This document shows, piece after piece, positions 9,627 through 20,400 of a stretch of 64,000 bases of DNA (positions are counted from its first letter, which is position 1; each line of letters begins with the position of its first letter). Under the pieces are notes generated by a model. The model was not told the origin of the DNA. It did not search any database and was given only the letters and a program-made list of their open reading frames with translations. The stretch comes from Stenotrophomonas pavanii. Its GTDB lineage: Bacteria; Pseudomonadota; Gammaproteobacteria; Xanthomonadales; Xanthomonadaceae. The DNA is taken from contig NZ_FNFQ01000003.1 of assembly GCF_900101175.1 (NCBI RefSeq), positions 248,001 through 312,000 on the forward strand, written 5' to 3'. Both the position numbers and the translations under genes were made by a program.

Positions 9627-9730
9627 GGCCGGGCGGGTGGGCTGCGCAGGGGGCGCTGCAAGTACGTCCATGTAAGCTCGGTCGCCGCATCCATGCGGCT
9701 CACGCCCCTGCGCAGCCCACCCGCCCGGCC
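9627..9730 (-). repeat. Long hairpin element, copy A (26-bp arms, 52-nt core)
   Basis: Perfect inverted arms of 26 bp at 9627-9652 and 9705-9730 enclose a 52-nt core. On the minus strand the core holds GCCGCATGGATGCGGC (5-bp stem, ATGGAT loop) and then a second small stem TAC-ATGGAC-GTA. Core length and the placement of the ATGGA(T/C) loops match copies B (9902-10005) and C (35192-35293), although the arms are unrelated. No protein gene is carried. Confidence 0.8.
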
Positions 9731-9832
9731 ACGGACAGGTTCCTGCGCGGCCAGCCACGAAAGACAGAACAAAAAATCAAAGCAAAAGCCGGTCGCTGCG
9801 CTCTTCAATGCCTGATTTCTGACATTTCCTGG

Positions 9833-9857
9833 TTGCCGGCCAGCGGCCGGCACTACC
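9833..9857 (-). repeat. SMAG/REP-type palindrome with GTAG
   Basis: TGCCGGCC at 9834-9841 pairs with GGCCGGCA at 9845-9852 across a 3-nt loop and is flanked by CTAC at 9853-9856, i.e. GTAG on the minus strand. This is the form of the Stenotrophomonas SMAG family of short palindromes. Confidence 0.8.
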
Positions 9858-9901
9858 GGGGAGCATTCACGCATGGCCGCAGATCGCGGAAATCTGTCGG
9901 G

Positions 9902-10005
9902 GGCGGGGTGGTGGGGGCCAGCAGGACCGTTGGCGCCATGGATGGCGCCATCGAGCCCCCATGGATGGGTTTACGGCGTGTCCTGCTGGCCCCCACCACC
10001 CCGCC
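9902..10005 (+). repeat. Long hairpin element, copy B (26-bp arms, 52-nt core)
   Basis: Arms 9902-9927 and 9980-10005 are perfect complements (26 bp). The 52-nt core carries an inner 7-bp stem TGGCGCC-ATGGAT-GGCGCCA (9931-9950) and then CCC-ATGGAT-GGGTTTACGGCGT. The left flank CAGATCGCGGAAATCTG can itself form a small hairpin and resembles the left flank of copy C near 35170. It lies between the chitinase gene and the purL promoter. Confidence 0.85.
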
Positions 10006-10115
10006 ATCCCACGGGAACCCAGCTTTTGCTTGGGCCGTTGCTGCTGCTGTTGCTGTTGCCCTGGCCTCGGCGGGTGCCGGGCGCCGCCCGGCCAAAGCCA
10101 TCCCCCTGCTTCCGG

Positions 10116-10121
10116 TACAAT
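10116..10121 (+). promoter_or_regulatory. Candidate -10 element for purL (TACAAT)
   Basis: TACAAT followed by GTCGGGCC, 35 bp before the purL ATG, matches the TACAAT boxes seen before lptF and glyA. Transcription from here would start downstream of an alternative in-frame ATG at 10120, supporting the purL start at 10156. Confidence 0.45.
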
Positions 10122-10155
10122 GTCGGGCCCGTTTCCCAACTACGGTTCCCCGGAC

Positions 10156-13100
10156 ATGATGGTCCTCGAGGGCGCGCCCGCCCTGTCGCCGTTCCGCCGC
10201 GAACGTCTTGAATCCCGCCTGCAGTCCATCGCTCCCTCCCTGCGCATCAGCGGTGCCTGGCACGTCTACTTCGTGCAGCCCGAAGGCAGTGCCGCCCCCG
10301 ACCTGGCCACCCTGTGCCGCATCCTCGAAGCAGCGCCGCAGGGCGAGGCCGTGGCCGACGGCGCGGTCAGCCGCATCGTGGTGCCGCGCCTGGGCACGCT
10401 GTCACCGTGGTCGAGCAAGGCCACCGAACTGGTGCGCGGTGCCGGCCAGCCGGTGAGCCGGGTCGAGCGCGGCCTGCGCATCGACGTGCAGGGCTGGCCG
10501 GCCGATGCCGCCGCCCAGCAGGCGCTGGCCAAGGCGCTGCACGATCCGATGACGCAGTCGGTGCTGGAAACGGTCGAGCAGGGCCAGGCGCTGTTCTCCG
10601 CGCCGGCGCGGGGTGAGCTGGAACGCGTGCCGGTGGACCAGCTGGAGGCCGCCAACCAGCGCCTCGGCCTGGCCATGGCCCAGGACGAGATCGACTACCT
10701 GCGTGAACGCTTCACCGCGCTGGGCCGGTCGCCGTCGGACGTGGAACTGATGATGTTCGCGCAGGCCAATTCCGAGCACTGCCGGCACAAGATCTTCAAT
10801 GCCAGCTGGACCATCGACGGCCAGGAACAGGACCGCTCGCTGTTCCGGATGATCAAGAACACCCACCAGCAGACCCCGCAGCACACGCTCAGCGCGTACA
10901 GCGACAACGCTGCGGTGATCGAAGGCCATCCGGCCTCGCGCTACCGTCCCGATCCGGCCAGTGGCGAATACCGCCGCGAGCCGCAGGTACCCAGCGCCTT
11001 CCAGATCAAGGTGGAAACGCACAACCATCCGACCGCGATCGCGCCGTTCCCCGGTGCCTCGACCGGTGCCGGTGGCGAGATCCGCGACGAGGGCGCGACC
11101 GGCCGTGGCGGCAAGCCGAAGGCGGGCCTGACCGGCTTCTCGGTCTCGCACCTGCGCATCCCCGAGCTGCCGCAGCCGTGGGAAGCGCCGCGCGCGCTGA
11201 ACCCGCGCATGGCGCCGGCGCTGGAAATCATGACCGACGGCCCGCTCGGCGGCGCCGCGTTCAACAACGAGTTCGGCCGCCCCAACCTGCTCGGCTACTT
11301 CCGCAGCTTCGAATTGCCCGAAGGCGCCGATCTGGTGCGCGCGTACGACAAGCCGATCATGCTGGCCGGTGGCCTCGGCGCGATCGACCGCATCCAGGTC
11401 GACAAGATCCCGCTGCAGGCCGGTGATGCTGTCATCGTGCTCGGCGGGCCGGCGATGCTGATCGGCCTGGGCGGCGGTGCCGCCAGTTCGGTGGCCTCCG
11501 GTGAAAGCGCCGAGGACCTGGACTTCGCCAGCGTGCAGCGCGACAACCCGGAAATGGAACGCCGCTGCCAGGAGGTCATCGACCGCTGCGTGGCGATGGG
11601 CGCCAACAACCCGATCAAGTTCTTCCACGACGTCGGCGCCGGTGGCCTGTCCAACGCCATCCCCGAACTGCTGCACGACTCGAACGTCGGTGGTGTCATC
11701 GACCTGGGCAAGGTGCCCACCGATGATCCGTCGCTGTCGCCGATGCAGCTGTGGTGCAACGAGTCGCAGGAACGCTACGTGCTGGGCGTGGCCCAGGAAC
11801 GCCTGGCCGAGTTCGCCGCGCTGTGCGCCCGCGAACGCTGCCCCTTCGCGGCCGTCGGCGTGGCCACCGCTGAAGAGCATCTGGTGGTGGCCTACGGCGC
11901 CGAGCCGGGCCACACCCCGGCCGATGCACCGATCGATCTGCCGATGGACGTGCTGTTCGGCAAGCCGCCGAAGATGCATCGCGACACCGCACATCCGCCG
12001 GCACCGCGCTGGCCGGCGCTGAAGACCGGCGGCCTGGACCTGCATGAGGCCGGCCTGCGCGTGCTGGCGCACCCGACCGTGGCTTCGAAGAATTTCCTGG
12101 TCACCATCGGCGACCGCAGCGTCGGCGGCCTGACCGCGCGCGAACAGATGGTCGGCCCGTGGCAGCTGCCGGTGGCCGATGTGGCGATCACCCTGGCCGA
12201 CTTCGACGGCGTGGCCGGTGAGGCGATGTCGATCGGCGAGCGCACCCCGCTGGCCCTGCTCGATGCGGCGGCTTCGGCGCGCATGGCGGTGGGCGAAGCG
12301 CTGACCAACCTGTGCGCGGCCCCGGTCGATGCGCTGGATGAGATCAAGCTGTCGGCGAACTGGATGGCCGCGGCCGGCCACCCGGGCGAAGACGCGCTGC
12401 TGTACGACGCGGTGAAGGCGGTGGGCATGGAACTGTGCCCGCAGCTGGACATCAGCATCCCGGTGGGCAAGGACTCGCTGTCGATGCAGGCGCAGTGGCA
12501 CGACCAGGGCGAAGCGCACAAGAGCGTGTCGCCGGTGTCGCTGGTGATCTCGGCGTTCGCGCCGGTGGCCGATGTGCGCCAGCAGCTGACCCCGCTGCTC
12601 GACCGCGACGTGGAAAGCGAGCTGTGGCTGATCGGCCTGGGGGCCGGCAAGCAGCGCCTGGGCGGTTCGATCCTGGCCCAGGTGCACGCCGACCATGGCG
12701 ACCTGCCGGCCTTCGCCGGTGCCGCCCCGGACCTGGACGACCCGCAGCGCCTGCGGGGTTTCTTCGAGCTGATCCGCGATGCGCGCCAGGCCGGCCTGCT
12801 GCTGGCTTACCACGACCGCAGCGACGGTGGTGCCTTCGCCGCGCTGTGCGAAATGGCCTTCACCTCGCGGATGGGCCTGGACATCACCCTCGATGCGTGG
12901 GGCGATGATCCGTTCCGCAGCCTGTTCAATGAGGAACTGGGTGCGGTGGTGCAGATCGCACGCGAAGACCGCGCCGCGTTCGCTGACCTGGTCGAGCGCC
13001 ATGCACTGACCGAATGCGCACAGCGCATCGCCAAACCGACCACCGCACCGGTGGTGCGTGTGTCGCTGGGCGGTGGCAACCTGGCCGAATGGCGCTGGGA

Positions 13101-14040
13101 AGCGCTGTTCGACGCCTGGTGGTCGGTCACTCACGCGATGCAGAAGCGCCGCGACAATCCGGCCAATGCCGACGCCGAGCGCGAGGTGGCACGTGCCTTC
13201 AGCGCACCGGGCCTGAAGCCGAAGCTCAGCTTTGATCTCAACGAAGATGTCGCAGCACCGTTCATCAGCACCGGTGCGCGTCCACGCGTGGCGGTGCTGC
13301 GCGAGCAGGGCGTCAACGGCCAGATTGAAATGGCCAACGCCTTCGAACGTGCCGGCTTCCGTGCCTTCGACGTGCACATGAGCGACCTGATCGAAGGCCG
13401 CGTGGCGCTGCAGGAGTTCACCGGCCTGGTCGCCTGTGGTGGCTTCAGCTATGGCGATGTGCTCGGTGCCGGCCGTGGCTGGGCCACCTCGATCCTGGAG
13501 CGCAGTGCGTTGCGTGATGCCTTCGCCGCGTTCTTCGCGCGCGAAGACAGCTTCGCGCTGGGCGTGTGCAACGGCTGCCAGATGATGAGCCAGCTCAAGG
13601 GCATCATTCCGGGTGCCGAGCACTGGCCGCAGTTCCGCCGCAATGCCAGCGAGCAGTTCGAAGCCCGTACCGCGCTGCTGGAAGTGGTGGAGTCGCCGTC
13701 GATCCTGCTGCGTGGCATGGCCGGCTCGCGCCTGCCGGTGGCGGTGGCGCATGGTGAAGGCCAGGCGGTGTTCGACACGGCCGTCGACCAGGCCGCGGCC
13801 CGCGTCTCGCTGCGCTACATCGATGGCCATGGCAACGTTGCCAGCCAGTATCCGCTGAATCCGAACGGTTCGCCGGACGGCATCACCGGCCTCACCAGCA
13901 GCGACGGTCGCGTCACCATCATGATGCCGCACCCGGAGCGCACCCCGCGCGCGCTCAACCTGAGCTGGGCGCCCGCCGAATGGCAGGGGGATTCGCCGTG
14001 GATGCGCATGTTCCGCAATGCACGGGTGTGGTGCGGCTGA
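10156..14040 (+). CDS. purL: Phosphoribosylformylglycinamidine synthase
   Basis: Fourth step of de novo purine synthesis: converts FGAR, ATP and glutamine to FGAM in the cytoplasm. The 1,294-residue single-chain form matches the large gammaproteobacterial PurL (about 1,295 residues). N-terminal and linker domains (about 1-230) precede the synthase halves, with [18 protein letters not shown] near 205 and the ATP region [20 protein letters not shown]. The C-terminal glutaminase domain (about 1,030-1,294) has the nucleophile in GVCNGCQMM, the His in [10 protein letters not shown] and the final [10 protein letters not shown]. Start [20 protein letters not shown] is chosen because upstream in-frame codons overlap the promoter; the ATG at 10159 is equally possible. 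A strong terminator follows. Confidence 0.97.
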   Translation: MMVLEGAPALSPFRRERLESRLQSIAPSLRISGAWHVYFVQPEGSAAPDLATLCRILEAAPQGEAVADGAVSRIVVPRLGTLSPWSSKATELVRGAGQPVSRVERGLRIDVQGWPADAAAQQALAKALHDPMTQSVLETVEQGQALFSAPARGELERVPVDQLEAANQRLGLAMAQDEIDYLRERFTALGRSPSDVELMMFAQANSEHCRHKIFNASWTIDGQEQDRSLFRMIKNTHQQTPQHTLSAYSDNAAVIEGHPASRYRPDPASGEYRREPQVPSAFQIKVETHNHPTAIAPFPGASTGAGGEIRDEGATGRGGKPKAGLTGFSVSHLRIPELPQPWEAPRALNPRMAPALEIMTDGPLGGAAFNNEFGRPNLLGYFRSFELPEGADLVRAYDKPIMLAGGLGAIDRIQVDKIPLQAGDAVIVLGGPAMLIGLGGGAASSVASGESAEDLDFASVQRDNPEMERRCQEVIDRCVAMGANNPIKFFHDVGAGGLSNAIPELLHDSNVGGVIDLGKVPTDDPSLSPMQLWCNESQERYVLGVAQERLAEFAALCARERCPFAAVGVATAEEHLVVAYGAEPGHTPADAPIDLPMDVLFGKPPKMHRDTAHPPAPRWPALKTGGLDLHEAGLRVLAHPTVASKNFLVTIGDRSVGGLTAREQMVGPWQLPVADVAITLADFDGVAGEAMSIGERTPLALLDAAASARMAVGEALTNLCAAPVDALDEIKLSANWMAAAGHPGEDALLYDAVKAVGMELCPQLDISIPVGKDSLSMQAQWHDQGEAHKSVSPVSLVISAFAPVADVRQQLTPLLDRDVESELWLIGLGAGKQRLGGSILAQVHADHGDLPAFAGAAPDLDDPQRLRGFFELIRDARQAGLLLAYHDRSDGGAFAALCEMAFTSRMGLDITLDAWGDDPFRSLFNEELGAVVQIAREDRAAFADLVERHALTECAQRIAKPTTAPVVRVSLGGGNLAEWRWEALFDAWWSVTHAMQKRRDNPANADAEREVARAFSAPGLKPKLSFDLNEDVAAPFISTGARPRVAVLREQGVNGQIEMANAFERAGFRAFDVHMSDLIEGRVALQEFTGLVACGGFSYGDVLGAGRGWATSILERSALRDAFAAFFAREDSFALGVCNGCQMMSQLKGIIPGAEHWPQFRRNASEQFEARTALLEVVESPSILLRGMAGSRLPVAVAHGEGQAVFDTAVDQAAARVSLRYIDGHGNVASQYPLNPNGSPDGITGLTSSDGRVTIMMPHPERTPRALNLSWAPAEWQGDSPWMRMFRNARVWCG

Positions 14041-14080
14041 TCGCATCATCCCGCGCAGGGCGCAATGCCATCGCGTATGG

Positions 14081-14110
14081 AAAAACCCGCTGCATTGCCA
14101 GCGGGTTTTT
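14081..14110. terminator. Bidirectional-looking terminator after purL
   Basis: AAAAACCCGCTG (14081-14092) and its perfect complement (14099-14110) with a 6-nt loop. The A-run before and T-run after the GC stem make it a strong rho-independent terminator on the plus strand. Confidence 0.92.
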
Positions 14111-14258
14111 CTTTGCGCGTGTGAAACTCCAGTCGCGCCCGCTAGTTACATCGATTTTCATGCGCCAGCCGTTCGTCACGTCTGCATAACGAAATCCTTT
14201 TATAAACCCGTGAAATAGTGAACTGCTTCACGGCAATAGGATTTGTCGTGTCAAAGTC

Positions 14259-14287
14259 TTGACGTTCTCCAAAGTTGCCGTTAACAC
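14259..14287 (+). promoter_or_regulatory. Candidate sigma70 promoter for the trimeric autotransporter gene
   Basis: TTGACG at 14259-14264, a 17-nt spacer, and TAACAC at 14282-14287, inside an AT-richer stretch (about 14150-14330) unlike the GC-rich surroundings. It would give a leader of about 190 nt. No other gene is visible between 14111 and 14480. Confidence 0.35.
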
Positions 14288-14480
14288 TTGAAGCCCGTTT
14301 CAGAATCATTCATTTCGCAGTAACCGCTTGGCGCATGCGCTCGGGTTTCTGTCGCTGCGCGCCGTTCGGCAATACCCGCAGTAAATCACGCGAATAGACG
14401 CCCCCAGGGGGGACGTTGGGCCGCACGGCCCGGCGGTGGCGTTGCTTTGCCCAAAACCAGTCCAATCAGGAGCCGTACCG

Positions 14481-17400
14481 ATGAATCGGATTTATCGCAA
14501 GGTCTGGAACAAAGCATTGGGTCAGTTGGTCGTGGCCTCGGAACTGGCCTCTTCCGACAGCAGCGGTGGTGTGGTCGACCAGCGCCGCGACACGACGCAG
14601 GCAACGCCAGCCGCGCTGGCTGTGGCACTGGGGCTGGTATTGGGATTGGGCATGAGCAGTGCCGCCGTTGCGCAGTCGGTGCAGATCGGCGGCAGCGCTA
14701 CCTGCGTGGCGTTCAGTGGCAAGCTGCTGGAAAAGTGCCTGGTTGAAGGCACGGCCAGCGCCAAGGGCAGCAACGCGGTGGCGATCGGCGGCAACAGCAG
14801 CGCGAGCGCGGCCAACAGCGTGGCGCTGGGCGCCGGTTCCAAGGCCGCGCGCGCCAACACCGTGTCCGTCGGCGATGCCGGCAAGGAACGGCAGATCACC
14901 AACGTGGCCGCCGGCACCCAGGCCACCGATGCGGTGAACAAGGCGCAGCTGGATGCGCAGGCGCGCGCCACGCAGGCGGCGCTGGCGGACGTGGCCGCCG
15001 ATGGCGAGCGCTATTTCAAGGCCGATGGCGCCGGTGATGACAGCGACGCAGCGAAGATCGACGGGCAGGGCGCGGTGGCCGCCGGTGCCGGTGCACAGGC
15101 GTTGGCCAACGCCACGACTGCCATCGGCACCCAGGCCATTGCCGCCGGCCTGGGCGCCAGCGCATTCGGCCAGGGCGCCCTGGCCATCGGCGACGCCAGC
15201 GTGGTGGTCGGGCAGAGCGCGGCCGCGTTCGGCCTCGGTGACACCGCTGTCGGCGCCAGCGCCTATGCCGCCAGCGAGAACGGCGCGGCTACCGCACTGG
15301 GTGCCTTGTCCGAAGCAAGCGCCGACGGCGCCACTGCCGTCGGTGGCGGTGCCGTGGCGATGGGTCCGGGCAGTACCGCTCTGGGCCGTGGCGCCACCGC
15401 CGCCAATGAAGCATCGATCGCGGTGGGTGCGTTCAGCACCGCCGTGGGTGAGTACAGCACCGCGCTGGGTTCCAACTCGGCGGCGGTCGCCACCGGCAGC
15501 GTGGCGCTGGGTGCCGGCTCGCTGGCCGACCGCGTCGATACGGTGTCCGTCGGTGCGGCCGAGTACGGCCTGACCCGCCAGATCACCAGTGTCGCGGCGG
15601 GCACCGAAGACACCGATGCGGTCAATGTCGGCCAGTTGAAGGACGTGGCCGCCGTGGCCGATGCCACCGCCAGGCACTTCCAGGCCACGGGCAGCCGCAA
15701 CAGCGACGCGGGCGCGCTGGCCGAAGGCGACGAGGCACTGGCGGCCGGCGAGGCGGCCAACGCGATCGGCAACGGCACCACCGCTGTGGGCGCGGGCGCC
15801 AATGCCGTCGCACAGAACGCGACCGCGGTGGGCAACAACGCACTGGCCTCAGGTCAGAACAGCGCCGCGTTCGGCAACAACGCGCAGGCGAACGGCCCGG
15901 GCAGCGTCGCTGTCGGTGGTGCTGCGGTGGATGCCGATGGCAATCCGCTGATCACCAGTGGTGGCGTGCCGGTCGAAACCGGCGCCACCAGCGCCGGTGT
16001 CGGTGGCACCGCGGTGGGCGCCAGTGCCGAAGCCAGCGGCTTTGCGGCGTCGTCCTACGGCGTCGGTGCCTATGCCGCCGGTGCCCAGGCCTCCGCGTTC
16101 GGTGCGGTCGCCAATGCCATCGGTGATTACTCCACTGCGCTGGGTACGCAGAGCAACGCCACCGGCACCAGCAGCGTGGCCATCGGTGGCCCGGCCGACC
16201 TGATTCCGGGCCTGGGTTTCTTCGTGCAGACCCAGGCCAGCGGCGAAGCGGCGACGGCCGTCGGCGCCGGTGCCATCGCAAGCGGTGACCGCGCGGTGGC
16301 CAACGGCAGCCTGACCGAAGCCTCCGGCGCGGAATCCACCGCCGTCGGCTACTTCGCTTACGCCCCGGGTGAGAATGCCAGCGCACTCGGCGCGCAGACC
16401 TGGGCCAGCGGCGCACAGAGCACGGCCGTCGGGTACTACGCCACTGCGCGTGGCGCCAACAGCGTCGCGCTTGGCGCGAATTCCGAAGCGGTGCGCGCCA
16501 ACAGTGTGGCCGTGGGCAGTGCCGGCAACGAACGGCAGATCACCAGCGTGGCCGCGGGCAGCGAAGCCACCGACGCAGTGAACAAGGCGCAGCTGGACGC
16601 CGTGGCCAGTACCGCGGACAACACCGCGCGCTTCTTCCAGGCCCAGCCGGAAGCGGGCAGTGATGCCGGTGCGCTCGCCGAGGGCGAAGGCGCGGTGGCG
16701 GCCGGTTCGTCGAGCAATGCGATCGGCGCCGGCGCGGTTGCACATGGCGCGGCCGCTTCGGCCATCGGTGACGACGCCGTGGCGGTCGGTCGCAACAGCA
16801 ACGCCACCGGCAACGGCGGTGTTGCCATCGGTGGCCTCGGCCAGGCCTACGACGAGTACAACCAGCCGATCATCGGTGCCGACGGCACGGCGCAGCAGGT
16901 AGGCACCACCGCCGTCGCTAACGCCACCGCAGTGGGCAGCGGCGCACAGGCCACCGGCGCCGCCAGCAGCGCGTTCGGCAATGCGGCCAAGGCCAGCGGG
17001 GACAACAGCTTCGCTGCTGGCGGAACGTCGCGTGCAACCGGCGGCTACGCGGTTGCGGTTGGCGACAGTGCCTTCGCCAGCAGCGACGACAGCACCGCCG
17101 TCGGTGGCTACAGCTGGGCCACGGCCAGTGGCGCCAGTGCCTTCGGCTCCGGTGCGTGGGCCACGGCCACCAATGCCTCGGCGTTCGGCAATGCGGCGTG
17201 GGCCAGTGGCAGCGGCGCAACGTCCATCGGTTACAACAGCTGGGCCAACGGTGCCAGCGCCACGGCGGTCGGCCGGGGCGCCTTCGGGTATGGCGACAAC
17301 AGCGTGGCGCTGGGCTTCCAGGCGCTCGGCAACAGCGTCAACAGCATCGCCATCGGCACCAACACGGTCGCCGGTGGTGAAAGCGCGATCGCGCTCGGCG

Positions 17401-20400
17401 CCGGCAGCAACGCCAGTGCCAGCAACGCCGTCGCGCTGGGCGCCGGCTCGGTTGCCAACCGCGCCCGCAGCGTTTCGGTCGGCAGCGCCGGCAACGAGCG
17501 CCAGCTGACCAACGTCGCTGCCGGTACCCAGGCCACCGACGCGGTGAACAAGGCACAGCTCGACGCGGTTGCGACCACCGCCACCACCACCAGCCGCTTC
17601 TTCCAGGCCAGCGGCAACGGCGACGACGTGGCCGGTGCCCTGGTGGACGGTGACAACGCGCTGGCGGCCGGTGATGCGGCCAATGCCATCGGCAACGGTG
17701 CCACCGCGCTCGGCAGCGGTGCCAACGCGCTGGCCACCAACGCGCAGGCACTGGGCTTCAACGCCCTGGCCAGTGCCGCCAACGCCAGCGCAGTCGGCGC
17801 CAACGCGCAGGCGACCGGCGAGTACGCCACCGCACAGGGTGCGGAGAGCGAGGCCAGCGGCGAGCAGAGCGCGGCGTTCGGCGCCGCCAGCATCGCCAGC
17901 GGCGCCGGCAGCACCGCCAGCGGCGTGCTGTCCGAAGCCTCCGGTGAGGAGGCCGTGGCGGTGGGTTACTTCAGCAACGCCAGTGGCAGCGGCGCCACCG
18001 CGGTCGGCAGCGAAAGCGTCGCCAGCGGCACCGCGTCGGCCGCGTTCGGCATCGGTGCCGAAGCGACCGGCGGCTACAGCACCGCCATCGGTGGCTACGC
18101 GCAGGCTTCGGCGTTCAACGCCACTGCCTTCGGCAACTTCGCCAATGCCTCCGGTTCCAACAGCGTGGCGCTGGGCGGCGACGCCGAAGCCTCGGGTGCC
18201 TACAGCACGGCCACCGGCCAGGGCAGCCTGGCGACCGGCACCAACAGCGTCGCCGTCGGCGGCTCGCTGTTCGGCGTGCTGGCCACCGAAGCATCGGGCA
18301 ACTACTCCACCGCTGTCGGTGGCGGCGCCTGGTCGGCTGGCATCAACAGCACCGCGCTGGGCAACGCCGCCGAATCGCGCGCGGCCAATAGCGTGGCGCT
18401 GGGCGCCGACTCGATCGCCGACCGTGACAACACCGTGTCGGTCGGCGGCGGTGGCAACACCCGCCAGATCACCAATGTGGCCGCTGGCACGCAGGGCACC
18501 GATGCGGTCAACAAGAACCAGCTTGATGCCGTCGCCGCCGCAGCGGAAAAGACCAGCAGGCAATTCCAGGCCAGTGGCAACGCCGACGGTGAAACCGGCG
18601 CACTGGTCGAGGGCGACAACGCGCTGGCGGCTGGTGATGCGGCCAACGCGATCGGCAACGGTGCCACCGCGCTCGGTAGCGGCGCCAATGCACTGGCGGC
18701 CAACGCCACCGCCGTCGGCATCGACGCGCTGGCCACCGGCAACAACGCTGCGGCGCTGGGCAGCACCGCACAGGCCACCGGCGAGGACAGCCTCGCGCTC
18801 GGCACCGGCGCCAGCGCCAGCGAGCTGGGGGCCAGTGCCGTGGGTGCGCGGGCCCAGGCCAGCGGTGCGTACAGCACCGCAACCGGCACCGAATCCAATG
18901 CCAGCGGCACGCAGGCACTGGCCAGTGGCTTCCGCAGTGCCGCCTCCGCCGATGGCACCACCGCCGTCGGTGGCTATGCCGAAGCCAGCGGTCGCCTCGG
19001 CACCGCGCTGGGCTACGGTTCGGCCGCCAGTGGCGCCAACACCACGGCGGTCGGCTTCGGTGCCGCGGCGGCCGGTAGCGGCGCCGTTGCGGTCGGCCAG
19101 TCCAGCGAAGCCAGTGGCGCCGAGAGCGTGGCCATCGGTGGCAGCACCTTCTTCGGCCTGATCCCGTCGCGCGCCAGCGGCACCGGCGCGGCGGCCTTCG
19201 GTGCCGGCGCCTGGGCGACCGAAGATTACGCCACCGCGATCGGCTGGAATTCGTGGGCGGATGCGGCAGATGCCACGGCACTGGGCGCCAGTGCCACCGC
19301 CAGTGGGTTGAACAGCGTGGCGCTGGGCGCCGGCTCCAAGGCCGAGCGCGACAATACTGTGGCCGTGGGCACCGCCGGCGGCGAGCGCCAGGTGACGCAC
19401 GTGGCGGCGGGCACCGAGGCCACCGACGCGGTGAACAAGGGCCAGCTGGACGCGGTTGCCAGCGTTGCCGACAGGACCGGCCGGCAGTTCCAGGCCAGCG
19501 GCAACGCCGATGGCGAAGCCGGAGCACGGGTGGAGGGCGACGATGCGCTCGCCGCTGGCAACGCGGCCAATGCGATTGGCAACGGCGCCACCGCAGTGGG
19601 CAGCGGCGCAACGGTGGTCGCGGCCAATGCCACCGCGGTCGGCGTCGACGCGCTGGCCACGGCCGAGCAGGGTGTGGCGATCGGCAGCGGTGCCAGCAGC
19701 ACCGCAGGCGGTGCCGTCGCGCTGGGTGCACAGAGCAGCAGCGGCGGCGCCGCCAGCATTGCGATCGGCGCGCAGTCGCAGTCGCAGGGCATCGGGGCAA
19801 CCGCTGTCGGCGGCATGGCCGAGGCCGCCGGCCTGGCGGCCACCGCAGTGGGCTACGGCGCGATCGCCGATGGTCGCGAAACCACGGCAGTCGGCAACTT
19901 CGCACAGGCCAGTGGCTGGCGCGCCACGGCGTTGGGTGCAGGCGCCAGCGCCGGCTTCTTCGGCACCGCGATCGGCAGTGCCGCGCAGGCCGCCGACGTG
20001 TCCACGGCGGTGGGCCAGGGCACCATCGCGGAGATCGCCGGCGCCGGCTTCGGCGTGCAGGCCAAGGCGGGCGAGTATGGCACCGCTCTGGGCAACAACG
20101 CCGCGACCGGATTGAACGGCGTGGCGGTCGGCTTCAATGCACTGGCCGGACAGGATGCCGCCAGCGTCAGCGCTGGCCGGTTCACCACCGCCATCGGCAG
20201 CGAGGCGTGGGCCACCGAAGACGGCGCCACCGTGGTCGGCTACAACAGCTACGCGCAGGCCAGCAACGCGACGGTGCTCGGCAGCAACACCTGGACCACC
20301 AAGGACGCCGGCAACAGCGTCGCGTTGGGTGCGGGCTCGCTGGCCGACCGCGCCAACACGGTGTCGGTGGGTGCCGCGCAGGAGTGGGTCGATGCTGCCG

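Noticed and set aside
9627..9730. CRISPR or insertion-sequence interpretation of the hairpin repeats
   Set aside because: No regularly spaced direct repeats, no transposase gene and no target duplications visible; the arms differ between copies.
9501..10159. Short open frames in the chitinase/purL gap
   Set aside because: They run through inverted repeats, are present on both strands because of the palindromes, and lack ribosome sites or family resemblance.
10402..14049. 1,215-codon minus-strand open frame opposite purL
   Set aside because: Shadow frame; purL matches its family end to end.
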